NCBI GenBank assembly: GCA_023418575.1
Contig: JAEZZM010000041.1
Coordinates: forward strand, 11,553 to 75,552
DNA: 64,000 nucleotides
Origin: Actinomycetes bacterium
Lineage (GTDB): Bacteria; Actinomycetota; Coriobacteriia; Coriobacteriales; JAEZZM01
Direction: 5' to 3'
In this document: piece by piece, positions 45,781-54,376 of the stretch
Layout: every line of letters starts with the position of its first letter
How positions within the stretch are numbered: position 1 is the stretch's first letter
Notes under the pieces: model-generated
Databases searched by the model: none
What the model was told of the DNA's origin: nothing
The model's input: only the letters and a program-made list of their open reading frames with translations
Program-made: the position numbers and the translations under genes

Positions 45781-47115
45781 ATGGACTACCTATCGCAGGT
45801 GATAGGGCTAAACGTATATGATGCTCAAAATGAATTTCTGGGCCACATTCAAGATATTTCTATTGCCACAGATGAAGCTTTTCCGCGTATTAAACGTATT
45901 CAAGTAAAAAATTCAGACAAGGCAACCTACAATATTTCCTGGTCAAAATATGTAGCTTCCTATGACGATACGCAGGTACGTTTAAGCTGCAAGGCTCCAG
46001 AGATCAAAACTGCATATCTTCAAGATGCAGAGCTTTTTGTGCAGCGTCATCTTATGGACAAAGATGTAATAGACCTTAAGATCAAGCGCGTTGTTCATCT
46101 AAAGGATTTACGCATACAAGCCGCTAAGACTCCACGCATCCTGGGTGCAGACTACAGCATCCCAGGGCGTCTAAAACGTTTTTGGGCCCCACTTGAAAGT
46201 CTGGCTGAAGCAGCGGATGTAGGCAACAAGCGTCCTGAATCCGGCTTTGTCTCTTGGACTCATATTGAACTTATTGATGAAGACCTCTCAGAGCTCAGCC
46301 TAAGCCCCTTCCACAGGCGCTTAACTGATCTACACCCAGCTGATCTTCCTGAGATCTTAGAAGAACTTGAAGCAGAGCAGCGCAAGAAGCTTATTGAACG
46401 TCTGGGGCTTGATTTGGCAGCAGATGCCGTTATTGAGATGGAAGAAGAGGAAAAGACCGAGCTTATCTCTGAGCTTCCAGAAAAAACTGCTTCAAGTCTT
46501 ATTGAATACATGGATCCAGATGACGCTGCAGATCTTATCTCAGAGCTTCCCCAAGATAAGGCCGATAAGATCTTACGTATGATGAACACCGAGGAAGAAG
46601 AAACCATCCGCAAGCTCTTAAGTTATGAGCAAGACAGCGCAGGCGGCATGATGACCAGTGAGTTTGTTGCTCTGAGCGAAGAAATGAGTGCTGAAGAGGC
46701 ACTTAATCATCTAAGAAAACTTGATGAGGATCATGAGTCTGTGCACTATCTTTACACGCTTGATCCTGAGCAGCAGGTATTAAGCGGTGTACTCTCTATT
46801 AGAACCCTTGCCTTGGCTCCCGCTCACAAAAGCCTAAAAGATCTTGCTTTTAGTGATGTGATTAGCGTTAATGTTGACGATAAACCCGAGACAGTATATG
46901 AGCGCATAGCAAAATATGATCTTATCGCCCTACCTGTAGTGGATGCAAAACATGAACTGGTAGGTATTATCACTGTTGATGATGCTTTAGATGTTGCAGA
47001 TGCAGACGACGAAAAAAATGAGCGCAATTGGAAACGCCGCTGCCTTATGCTGGGCATATTGAGTATCATTCTGGCCTGTATTTGTCTCTTTTTACTCCTT
47101 GATGAATTATTTTAA
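45781..47115 (+). CDS. PRC-barrel / MgtE-N / CBS protein without a channel domain
   Basis: 444 residues. Residues 1-75 resemble a PRC-barrel ('VIGLNVYDAQNEFLGHIQDI'). Residues about 180-290 are the MgtE N-terminal superhelix ('LHPADLPEILEELEAEQR', 'DPDDAADLISELPQDKAD'). Residues about 295-415 form a CBS pair ('SAGGMMTSEFVALSEEMS', 'VGIITVDDALDVAD'). It ends with one transmembrane helix. The five-helix Mg2+ channel of MgtE is missing, so this is a membrane-tethered Mg2+/nucleotide sensor or a regulator of another transporter rather than a transporter. It has no operon partner here. Confidence 0.8.
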   Translation: MDYLSQVIGLNVYDAQNEFLGHIQDISIATDEAFPRIKRIQVKNSDKATYNISWSKYVASYDDTQVRLSCKAPEIKTAYLQDAELFVQRHLMDKDVIDLKIKRVVHLKDLRIQAAKTPRILGADYSIPGRLKRFWAPLESLAEAADVGNKRPESGFVSWTHIELIDEDLSELSLSPFHRRLTDLHPADLPEILEELEAEQRKKLIERLGLDLAADAVIEMEEEEKTELISELPEKTASSLIEYMDPDDAADLISELPQDKADKILRMMNTEEEETIRKLLSYEQDSAGGMMTSEFVALSEEMSAEEALNHLRKLDEDHESVHYLYTLDPEQQVLSGVLSIRTLALAPAHKSLKDLAFSDVISVNVDDKPETVYERIAKYDLIALPVVDAKHELVGIITVDDALDVADADDEKNERNWKRRCLMLGILSIILACICLFLLLDELF

Positions 47116-47156
47116 GTAAGTTGTCACCAGTTTGTCACAAGTGAGATCTCATAGCT

Positions 47157-48032
47157 ATGTGCAGCAATAAACAGCAGAGCTCTTCCCAAGAAAGTCTATC
47201 TAAGGCTATAAACGCTCAGACTAGTTTGCATGAGCAAAAGAAAGCTTTGCGCAGTGAATACAAAAAGCAGCGCGATGAGCTATTGCGCTGCAGGCCTGAG
47301 CGCCACAAAGCCGCCTCTCTTGAAGCTTGCAAGACCTTATCAGAGCTATTTGATAAGATTCTCACTAAAAGCCTTGATGAACTGGGTTTTTTCTCATCAG
47401 TTAATGCTCATCAGGAAGATCTTGAAACTCAGATGCCTGCAAGACAGCCTCTTTCAGGGCAACTTCCTTCAAGGCAGGCTCTTGCAAGAGAGCTTCCTAC
47501 AGGACAGCCTCTTTCAGGGAAGCTTCCTTCTAAACAAGCCCCTACAGGGCAGCTTCCTCACCTAAGCATCTTTTGGAGTTTTGGCTCAGAAATTCAGCTC
47601 CAGGCGCTTTTTGATTGGGCTTATCGCATAGAGGAGCGCTATCATTTTTGTCCGCTGTCACTGCCTGTGGTGTGCGCTAAAAAGACTGAGGCGCACAACA
47701 TGCTCTTTTTGCGCTGTAGTGCTCACAGATTGCAAGATGAACTGCCTGATTATTTAAAATATCCCGCAAAGGTATATACGCTTAAGCCACAAGATTCCAA
47801 GCATATAGCTTCTCCTCAAAGCCAAAAACTCATACTTATGCCTGGCTTGGCCTTTGATAATACCGGCGGGCGCTTGGGATATGGAGGAGGCTATTATGAT
47901 CGCTACCTGGATGAGCATAAGGATAGTTTAAGGGACTGCCTACTACTTGCCCCCTGTTTTAAGGAGCAGCTCTGTAGTGCAGTCCCTCGTGATACTCATG
48001 ATAAAAAGGTCGATAAGCTCTTAGTAGTCTAA
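47157..48032 (+). CDS. 5-formyltetrahydrofolate cyclo-ligase
   Basis: 291 residues; the family is usually about 180-200. It converts 5-formyl-THF to 5,10-methenyl-THF with ATP. It has the N-terminal 'KKALRSEYKKQRDEL', the central 'FWSFGSEIQLQALFDWAY', and the signature 'MPGLAFDNTGGRLGYGGGYY' with the catalytic Gly-rich loop. Part of the extra length is a four-unit, 10-residue repeat (residues 96-135) encoded by 30-bp DNA repeats, placed before the conserved central strand. The family core remains complete around it, so activity is probably kept. Confidence 0.9.
   Translation: MCSNKQQSSSQESLSKAINAQTSLHEQKKALRSEYKKQRDELLRCRPERHKAASLEACKTLSELFDKILTKSLDELGFFSSVNAHQEDLETQMPARQPLSGQLPSRQALARELPTGQPLSGKLPSKQAPTGQLPHLSIFWSFGSEIQLQALFDWAYRIEERYHFCPLSLPVVCAKKTEAHNMLFLRCSAHRLQDELPDYLKYPAKVYTLKPQDSKHIASPQSQKLILMPGLAFDNTGGRLGYGGGYYDRYLDEHKDSLRDCLLLAPCFKEQLCSAVPRDTHDKKVDKLLVV
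47442..47561 (+). repeat. Four 30-bp in-frame repeats inside the formyl-THF cyclo-ligase gene
   Basis: Units at 47442, 47472, 47502 and 47532 encode RQPLSGQLPS, RQALARELPT, GQPLSGKLPS and KQAPTGQLPH. Each splits into two 5-residue halves of the same xQLPS/xQALS type found in the kinase gene about 20 kb away. Confidence 0.9.
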
Positions 48033-48065
48033 AACTAGCTTAAAAACAGACCTTATGCCTACTTT

Positions 48066-49811
48066 TTAAGCTTGCTTTTTCTTCTCGGCAGAAGCAGCAG
48101 CGCTAGCCTTGCTTTCCTGGGTAACTGTATCATCTTGTGGTTGAGACTCAGGAGCAGCAACGGCATCTTTTACAACAGCTTGTGGGAACCTATCATCAGA
48201 AGCCAGAAGCTCTGGTATGGTCACAAACTTATAACCTGCTTCTGTCCAAGCCTTCAAAATCTCAGGAAGAGCTTGCACTGTATGCTCTCGAGGACCTCCA
48301 CCCGCATGACATAAGATAATGGTTCCGGGACGCATATTGGTGGTAGTGCTTTTTACTATGCTTGCAGGCGTGGTCTTCCTTACATTCCAGTCCTGGGAAT
48401 CTAAATTCCAGCCACAAAGGCAGCTAATGTCACTTTGCAAGATGGTCCATTCCCTATCGCCAAAAGCGCCGTAAGGAGCTCTAAAAAGCTTAGACTGAGA
48501 GCCAGTAGCATGAAGATGTTCCATGCTTTGAGCAATCTCAGACTTTACGGTCTCAGCACTTTCCTTGGGTAGGTTTTTGTGTGTTTGCGTATGACAGCCC
48601 ACAACATGACCCTCATCTACACACTGCTTGGTGATCTGTGGATGGGCTTGAATGCTGCGACCAATATCAAAGAAGGTAGCCTTGGCATTATATTGCTTCA
48701 AGATCTCTAAAACGCGAGGAGTATACTCAGGGGTTGGACCATCATCAAAACTGATAGCAACAATCTTCTCGCCATTTTTGGGCTCAACATTTAGATACCT
48801 AATAGTTCTATCTTCTGGAGCCTCGGCTACGTCCTTGTTTACCGTTTTACCTGACTGTTTGCCCACCAAAAGCTCAGAATAGCCTGGTTTGCCCCAGTTC
48901 TCAATGAAACCAATGGCACCTGCACCATGCTTTCTTACCCACTTAAAGGGGATCTCGGTACGCTGGGCATCATGCTCTTCCATAAGATCAGTACCATCAG
49001 TAAAGATGAGTTTGTCTCCAGATTTAAGGCGATACTTATCTATGTCTGCACCAAGGTCGGCACCATTAACGCTAACGGTGTAACGATTTCCTTTACCAAC
49101 CTCTAAGATCTCTCCTGTAACATCAACCAAGTTACCGTATTTTGGCTTTACCAAGCCCTTATCGATAAGAGACTGGATAGATGAGTGATTGGTAGCCTGG
49201 CACTGTGCGCCATTTATTTCACAGGCAACAGCCCTTCTACTGATCATGATGCCGCCGCCTGCAATAACTGCTACGCCAGCTGCTCCTGCAACCACCATGC
49301 CCTTTGAGAATTGTCTGCGGTTAAGCATGTTTGAACCGCCGCCTGAGCCAATTCTTCTGCCTCTAGAAGGCTGCACTGGTCTGCGACCTTGAGTAGCACG
49401 TGTGCCTGCCACACCTGAACCCGTAGCTGCCACACGCCTTGTGCCAGCACCAACACCGCGCTCAACAGCGCCCCTGCCAGTGCCAACACCAGCACTAGCG
49501 CCTGGGCCTCTGCGTGTTTGCATAACTGCACCTGTGCGTACATCTGCACTTCTTCCAGATACAGGGGGACGCCCTGGTGAAGCAGCTCCAGCAGAAGTAG
49601 AGCGCGTGCCACGAGATGAGCGACCCGCTGGTGAAGCTGAAGCGTATGAGCTTACTCTGCTTGGGCGTCGTGTATTATATGATGAGCGAGAATTGGGTGA
49701 AGTACCCGAAGCCATAGTTCCTGAACTTTCAGGACGCGGACCTCTATATGATGACTGCCTGCTTGAAGCTTGGTTTGAACCTTGTCCTGATCCTGATCTG
49801 TAATCAGTCAT
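48066..49811 (-). CDS. Polysaccharide deacetylase with disordered N-terminal tail
   Basis: 581 residues. Residues 1-160 are Ser/Gly/Arg-rich and probably disordered. Next comes NRRQFSK (164-170), a twin-arginine-like motif, and a hydrophobic span. Residues about 345-540 form the NodB domain with 'ISFDDGPTPEYTPRVL' (catalytic Asp pair), 'CHTQTHKNL' (metal His), 'RAPYGAF' and 'LCHAGG'. It probably deacetylates peptidoglycan or another wall glycan. The start at 49811 is supported by AGAGGAG seven bases upstream; an internal ATG at residue 162 has no RBS. Cotranscription with the PRC-barrel gene upstream is possible. Confidence 0.88.
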   Translation of the reverse strand: MTDYRSGSGQGSNQASSRQSSYRGPRPESSGTMASGTSPNSRSSYNTRRPSRVSSYASASPAGRSSRGTRSTSAGAASPGRPPVSGRSADVRTGAVMQTRRGPGASAGVGTGRGAVERGVGAGTRRVAATGSGVAGTRATQGRRPVQPSRGRRIGSGGGSNMLNRRQFSKGMVVAGAAGVAVIAGGGIMISRRAVACEINGAQCQATNHSSIQSLIDKGLVKPKYGNLVDVTGEILEVGKGNRYTVSVNGADLGADIDKYRLKSGDKLIFTDGTDLMEEHDAQRTEIPFKWVRKHGAGAIGFIENWGKPGYSELLVGKQSGKTVNKDVAEAPEDRTIRYLNVEPKNGEKIVAISFDDGPTPEYTPRVLEILKQYNAKATFFDIGRSIQAHPQITKQCVDEGHVVGCHTQTHKNLPKESAETVKSEIAQSMEHLHATGSQSKLFRAPYGAFGDREWTILQSDISCLCGWNLDSQDWNVRKTTPASIVKSTTTNMRPGTIILCHAGGGPREHTVQALPEILKAWTEAGYKFVTIPELLASDDRFPQAVVKDAVAAPESQPQDDTVTQESKASAAASAEKKKQA

Positions 49812-49894
49812 CTGTGCTCCTCTTTTCTATTGTGTCTAAGCTTCGATTAAGAATTCAAATGACCTAATATATGTATGGTATTAAAATTACCAGA

Positions 49895-50626
49895 TTATTT
49901 ATCATCTTGTGAAGACTTCTTATATTCCTCCTTAAAAGCAGCAAACATACCTTTAGTTTTTTTGAGCTGCTTTCCCAAAGAATATGATGCGGTCTCATTA
50001 AGCTGCCCTAATGTTTGCGCACTCTTCTTTTGTAAATCATGAACCTGCAGGGCAGCTTTTGCAGATGCCTTTCCGGCTTGAGCAGCAAGCCCTCCTTGGG
50101 CTTTTATATTAGCCGCCTCATCACGAACAATAAGACTGTGATCTTTTAAGCCTATGGCATAAGACAAGGGAATTTTACACGAACCCAAAAGTGTAGCAGA
50201 AACCAAACCCTCATCCACAACAAAATTAACAATTTTTCCGCTGTCTTGCTCATATTCAAGCGATAAAACAAAGCCCAGTTTTTCTCCCGACTTAGTTTTA
50301 AGCTCCATACCTTGCCAAATAATACAGCTATCCCAATCAAGATTTAAGCGCTGAATAGCTTTTTTACCAAGAGCCCCATCCATCTGCTTTACATATGCAA
50401 GACCCCCATCAACTACCAGGGCATCCAGAGCAACAAACTCATCTGGTCGCTTAATCATCAAGGCCAGGTCTGGTCTTTTGACGATAAAACCTTGCACATA
50501 AAGGCCATCGGAGCTGCACAGGGCTTGAGAAATCTTACCTAACTTATGCTTTAAATCTGCAGCAGTATAGAGCTTTTTCCCCATCAGCTGGGAGCTATCT
50601 ATGAGTTGTGACTGTTTATGTGTCAA
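49895..50626 (-). CDS. PRC-barrel domain protein
   Basis: 243 residues, TTG start with AAGGAG seven bases upstream. Two PRC-barrel-like beta segments are seen ('GKISQALCSSDGLYVQGFIV', 'KSGEKLGFVLSLEYEQDSGK'). A helical, Lys/Ala-rich C-terminal region follows ('KASAKAALQVHDLQKKSAQ'). There is no signal peptide and no membrane span. The function is unknown; PRC-barrels often bind RNA, proteins or photosynthetic complexes. It is on the same strand as, and between, the YtxH-like and deacetylase genes. Confidence 0.65.
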   Translation of the reverse strand: MTHKQSQLIDSSQLMGKKLYTAADLKHKLGKISQALCSSDGLYVQGFIVKRPDLALMIKRPDEFVALDALVVDGGLAYVKQMDGALGKKAIQRLNLDWDSCIIWQGMELKTKSGEKLGFVLSLEYEQDSGKIVNFVVDEGLVSATLLGSCKIPLSYAIGLKDHSLIVRDEAANIKAQGGLAAQAGKASAKAALQVHDLQKKSAQTLGQLNETASYSLGKQLKKTKGMFAAFKEEYKKSSQDDK

Positions 50627-50639
50627 TACCCTGCTCCTT

Positions 50640-50735
50640 TTGTAAGTAACGTTTGTCTGTTTATAGTCAGCAGCTTGCGTTTGTCCGCTTATAGTCAGCG
50701 GTCTGCGTTTGGCCAGCAGTCCGCACTTGGCCAGT
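50640..50735. repeat. Degenerate 28-bp tandem repeat
   Basis: About three imperfect copies of a 28-bp unit ('gtttgtcYgYttatagtcagc...') lie upstream of the PRC-barrel gene. Non-coding; another minisatellite-like stretch. Confidence 0.55.
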
Positions 50736-50777
50736 GCATGGTCTGTGCTTGCTTTATAGCTAGCCTATATATAAAAA

Positions 50778-50813
50778 AGTTTCCCACATTAAGCCCAAAG
50801 CTCATGTGGGAAA
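50778..50813 (-). terminator. Terminator of the YtxH-like gene
   Basis: GTTTCCCACAT (50778-50788) pairs perfectly with ATGTGGGAAAC (50803-50813). On the minus strand a U-run (A-run at 50772-50777) follows. Confidence 0.9.
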
Positions 50814-50858
50814 CAAATCTCCTTAGAAATGACTAAGAAAACAGATGGAGATTAAGGA

Positions 50859-51719
50859 CTATTTCTTATCCTTTTTAATATCATCTACCTTCTTATCAAC
50901 TGCTTTTTTGGCCTCTTTTACTTTATCTTTAGCCTCATCAACAGCTTCTTCTGCTTTTTTAGCTACCTTATCTTTAGCCTCTTCTACCTTATCGGCAGCC
51001 TCATCAGCGGCTTTTTTAGCACTATCAAGCTTATCTTTTACTGCGTCGCGAGCATCTTCGGCCTTAGCAACTGCAGTATCTGCCATATCTTGAGTAGAAT
51101 CAGCAGCTTTTTCTGCAGCTGACTGTGCCTTATCAACAGCCTTTTCTGCAGCGCCAGAAACTTTATCGCTAACTTTTTCAGCAGCTGAATCAATCTTTGA
51201 CTGAATACTGTCAACATTATCTTTATCAACAGCAGTAACTACAACATCTTCTGCCTTAGCTACCTTATTTTTAACCTCATCTGCAGCGCCTTGGGCTACA
51301 TCTGAAAGCTTCTCTGAAGCAGCTGCAACACCAGCAGCTACCTTATCTGCAACCTCTGAGATCTTCTCGGAAACCTTTGGGGTTTTCTCTTCGATAAAAG
51401 CAGCGCCCTTAGCAACATTTTCACTCATAGCTTGACGAATAGAGTCCATACGCTCACGCGCAAGATCTACCTTCTCACGCAACTCATCAGACTTAGCGTC
51501 AACTACTGGACGAAGCTCCTCTACTTTATCGCTCACGCGATCTACGCCACGAGTATAGAAGTCTACGCCCTGATCCCATACGTCTGAGGCCTTATCAGAA
51601 ACCATTGCACGTGTCTCTGCGCCAGAGCGAGGAGCAAGCAAAATACCAGCAACTGCACCTAAGGCAGCACCCACCACGCTACCAGCAAGAAATCCAAAGA
51701 CACCATTTCCCTTAGCCAT
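50859..51719 (-). CDS. YtxH-like membrane-anchored amphipathic-helix protein
   Basis: 286 residues. A glycine-zipper hydrophobic start ('GVFGFLAGSVVGAALGAVAG') is followed by the YtxH-type 'LLAPRSGAETRAMVSDKA'. The remaining 230 residues are Lys/Ala/Asp/Glu-rich helix with 11-residue periodicity, as in LEA or apolipoprotein-like proteins ('AEKAVDKAQSAAEKAAD'). It is probably stress-related and membrane-peripheral. AAGGAG seven bases upstream fixes the start at 51719, not the longer frame at 51782. Confidence 0.8.
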   Translation of the reverse strand: MAKGNGVFGFLAGSVVGAALGAVAGILLAPRSGAETRAMVSDKASDVWDQGVDFYTRGVDRVSDKVEELRPVVDAKSDELREKVDLARERMDSIRQAMSENVAKGAAFIEEKTPKVSEKISEVADKVAAGVAAASEKLSDVAQGAADEVKNKVAKAEDVVVTAVDKDNVDSIQSKIDSAAEKVSDKVSGAAEKAVDKAQSAAEKAADSTQDMADTAVAKAEDARDAVKDKLDSAKKAADEAADKVEEAKDKVAKKAEEAVDEAKDKVKEAKKAVDKKVDDIKKDKK

Positions 51720-51857
51720 ACTAATCTCCTTACTATACAAGATCTGCGCTACCTTACTACTATACAAAAGAGCGCTATACATCTTGAGCTCGCCTACATC
51801 TTGAGCTTTGTTTTATGACTGTATCGTACTTGTAGTTATACCCAATAGGCCTTGTTC

Positions 51858-52892
51858 TTATCGACAGTAGTCAGATTTTCTTGCTATAGCACCTTCTACC
51901 AGCTCTGATAAGAGCTCTGAGAGACTCATGTTGGCAGCCTTAAGGGCCATGGGGAACAAAGATAAATCTGTCATACCTGGAGAAATATCAAGCTCTAAAA
52001 TTTGAGCTTTAGCCCCATCCCAAATAAGATCAACGCGTGACAGATCCCTACATGCAAAAGCCTCATGCACCTCTAGGGCAGCGCGCTCAATTTCTGAAAG
52101 AATAGCCTCTGCCTCTGAAGCGTCTTGTGCTAAAGATTCAAGGCGAACCGGTGCATAATAATCAACCAAATCCTCATCTTGGCGAGCCTCTGTATCATAT
52201 AGATGACCTTTATGAGGGACGATTTCTACAGCTGGTAAGCAGTAAGCATCTTCGCCTTCTCCTACAATAGACAGCGCAAGCTCTACGCCCTCAATCCACG
52301 GCTCTACCAGTACGGCATCATCATAAGAAAAGGCTTTAAGCATTGCTGGTGCCAGCTCACTTAAGTCTTCTACTCTTGAAACACCATAGGCTGAACCTTG
52401 ACGCACAGGCTTTACACACAAAGGAAATCCACCCAATTTATGAGGGATTAAATCAAGAGCATGAGCAGCCCCCATCACTGAGAAGGCATCCTCATTAAGA
52501 CGAATGCTCTTTGGCGCACAAGCGCTATTTACTAGAGAATTTGAGCTTGCTCCTGCAGCATTTCTATAAGCTGCTAGTGAGCTTGCTAGAGCAGCTTTAT
52601 TCCAGGTATTTCTTGCTCTATCACCACAGGTTCCTACATAGGGGATGCCCAACAGCTCAAGGACAGACTGTATGGTTCCATCTTCGCCATGCTTACCGTG
52701 CAAAGCAATATATACGCAATCCACCTGCTCCATACGAAGCACTTGGGTTAAATCTTTAGTGGTATCAAGAGGCAAAACTTCATAACCTGCCTCTTCTAGA
52801 GCTCGACATATATTTTGACCACTAGCAAGTGAGGTAACACGCTCGTGAGATGTTCCGCCCATAAGGACAGCAACTTTTTTCTTATCGCCCAT
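51858..52892 (-). CDS. ddl: D-alanine--D-alanine ligase
   Basis: 344 residues, ATP-grasp fold. It has the N-terminal 'AVLMGGTSHERVTSLASG', 'ALHGKHGEDGTIQSVLELLG', the ATP-binding 'CVKPVRQGSAYGVSRVED' and the metal-binding 'ILELDISPGMTDLS'. It makes the D-Ala-D-Ala dipeptide for peptidoglycan. The usual metal-site E-x-N reads E-L-D, an Asn-to-Asp change. The fold and other motifs are intact, so it is probably active. It is on the same strand as the aminotransferase gene upstream (84 bp). Confidence 0.92.
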   Translation of the reverse strand: MGDKKKVAVLMGGTSHERVTSLASGQNICRALEEAGYEVLPLDTTKDLTQVLRMEQVDCVYIALHGKHGEDGTIQSVLELLGIPYVGTCGDRARNTWNKAALASSLAAYRNAAGASSNSLVNSACAPKSIRLNEDAFSVMGAAHALDLIPHKLGGFPLCVKPVRQGSAYGVSRVEDLSELAPAMLKAFSYDDAVLVEPWIEGVELALSIVGEGEDAYCLPAVEIVPHKGHLYDTEARQDEDLVDYYAPVRLESLAQDASEAEAILSEIERAALEVHEAFACRDLSRVDLIWDGAKAQILELDISPGMTDLSLFPMALKAANMSLSELLSELVEGAIARKSDYCR

Positions 52893-52937
52893 CTTAGCTA
52901 CAGCCTTTCTTATTAATTATCTTTACTAAGAAATACG

Positions 52938-52973
52938 CACTATTTGCACTATTTGCACTATTTGCATCATTTG
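52938..52973. repeat. Four 9-bp tandem repeats upstream of ddl
   Basis: CACTATTTG is repeated three times exactly (52938-52964) and once as CATCATTTG (52965-52973). It lies between the aminotransferase stop codon and ddl. Confidence 0.9.
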
Positions 52974-52976
52974 GAC

Positions 52977-54266
52977 TTACAGATAACCTGCCTCCATAAA
53001 GGCACGATATAAAACCAAGCGCTCATTAATGAGGGCTGCAAGTCTTTTTGCCCCCTCCCTAAGATCATCTTCTGCCTCATAGCAAAAAGCTAAACGCAAA
53101 GAATTTGAAGTTCTATCAGGAAAACAGCCACTGCCTGGAACAAAGGTTAAGCCTTTTTCTAAGGCTGCAGGTAGGAGCTCATCTGTGTCGATAAAATCAG
53201 GGAGTGTCACCCAAACAAAGAAACCGCCCTCGGGTTTAGTCCAGCTCAGCTCCTTGGGGAAATACTCCTCCATAGCATCTAAAAGTGCATCACGCCTGCT
53301 CTTATATTTTTGAATGAAGCTCTCCAAGGTTTCACGCCAGGGTGTATCGGCAAAATAATGCTCTGCAGCTACCTGATTAAAAGCTGAGCCGCATAAATCA
53401 GTACCCTGTTTGGTTAAGAGCACTTTTTTAAGAATGGGGCGCGGTGCTATCATCCAGCCAAGACGCAGGCCCGGAGCAAAGATCTTTGAGAAGGTACCCA
53501 GATAAATGACTTTATCGTCCATAGACCTAAGACAGGCCACAGGCTCACCGCTAAAGCGCAGTCTAGAATAAGGATCGTCTTCTACCACAGGGATCTCATA
53601 CTCATTGCACAGGCGCAAGAGCTCTTGCCTGCGCTCAAGACTCATGGTCACGCCACCAGGGTTTTGAAAGGTGGGAATGGTATATAAGAATTTTGCACCT
53701 CGAGGTCCCAGCTCTTCTAGTAATTCTGCCAAGAGATCAGTGCGCATGCCCTCATCATCAAAAGGAACTGCTCTCACCTTTGGCTGATAGGCGCTAAAGG
53801 CTTGAAGGGCACCCAGATAGGTGGGAGCCTCAACAATAATGGTGTCACCGGGATTAATAAAGGTTTTTCCGATAAGATCAAGGCCTTGTTGAGCGCCTGT
53901 GGTAATGGCAATGTCTGCGTCTGCTAGTCCTGATACGCCGATTTCTTCCATAAGCATGCGCACAATGGCCTTAGTTTGAGGACGGCCGTCTGTAGAGCCG
54001 TACTGCAGAGCCATGCCCAAATCTTGGTCTACGAGCTCTTTAAGGGTGGTATGCAGCACTTCTTTACTTACTAAGCGCACATCAGGCATGCCACCAGAAA
54101 AAGAGATTACATCACTGCGGGACGCAGCTCCAAAGAGATCTCTGGTTGCACTTGAGCGCATTGAGTTCACCCTGTGAGCATAAAAATCTTCCCACTGATC
54201 AAAATTGATTTTAGATTTTTTTAAAAGTTCTTGTTTTTTGTGCTGTGTATCTACAGAAGAAGTCAT
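52977..54266 (-). CDS. PLP-dependent aminotransferase, class I/II (2-aminoadipate/MocR-type fold)
   Basis: 429 residues. It has 'ISFSGGMPDVRLV' and 'LQYGSTDGRPQTKAIV' near the N-terminus, 'TTGAQQGLDLIGKTF', 'PTFQNPGGVTMS', and the PLP-lysine motif 'LGTFSKIFAPGLRLGW'. This is the MocR/LysN-type aminotransferase without the DNA-binding N-domain. Substrate unknown; an aromatic or branched amino acid is likely. GGGAG upstream supports the start. Confidence 0.9.
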   Translation of the reverse strand: MTSSVDTQHKKQELLKKSKINFDQWEDFYAHRVNSMRSSATRDLFGAASRSDVISFSGGMPDVRLVSKEVLHTTLKELVDQDLGMALQYGSTDGRPQTKAIVRMLMEEIGVSGLADADIAITTGAQQGLDLIGKTFINPGDTIIVEAPTYLGALQAFSAYQPKVRAVPFDDEGMRTDLLAELLEELGPRGAKFLYTIPTFQNPGGVTMSLERRQELLRLCNEYEIPVVEDDPYSRLRFSGEPVACLRSMDDKVIYLGTFSKIFAPGLRLGWMIAPRPILKKVLLTKQGTDLCGSAFNQVAAEHYFADTPWRETLESFIQKYKSRRDALLDAMEEYFPKELSWTKPEGGFFVWVTLPDFIDTDELLPAALEKGLTFVPGSGCFPDRTSNSLRLAFCYEAEDDLREGAKRLAALINERLVLYRAFMEAGYL

Positions 54267-54376
54267 AGATCTTCAGCTCCCTCGCTTTTTACTGGACTGA
54301 TATTACTTAATGTAAAAGGTCTAAAAAGCGTGTAACAAGCTTTGAGTCAAGAGCGTATGGACAAGCCTGTCACACG

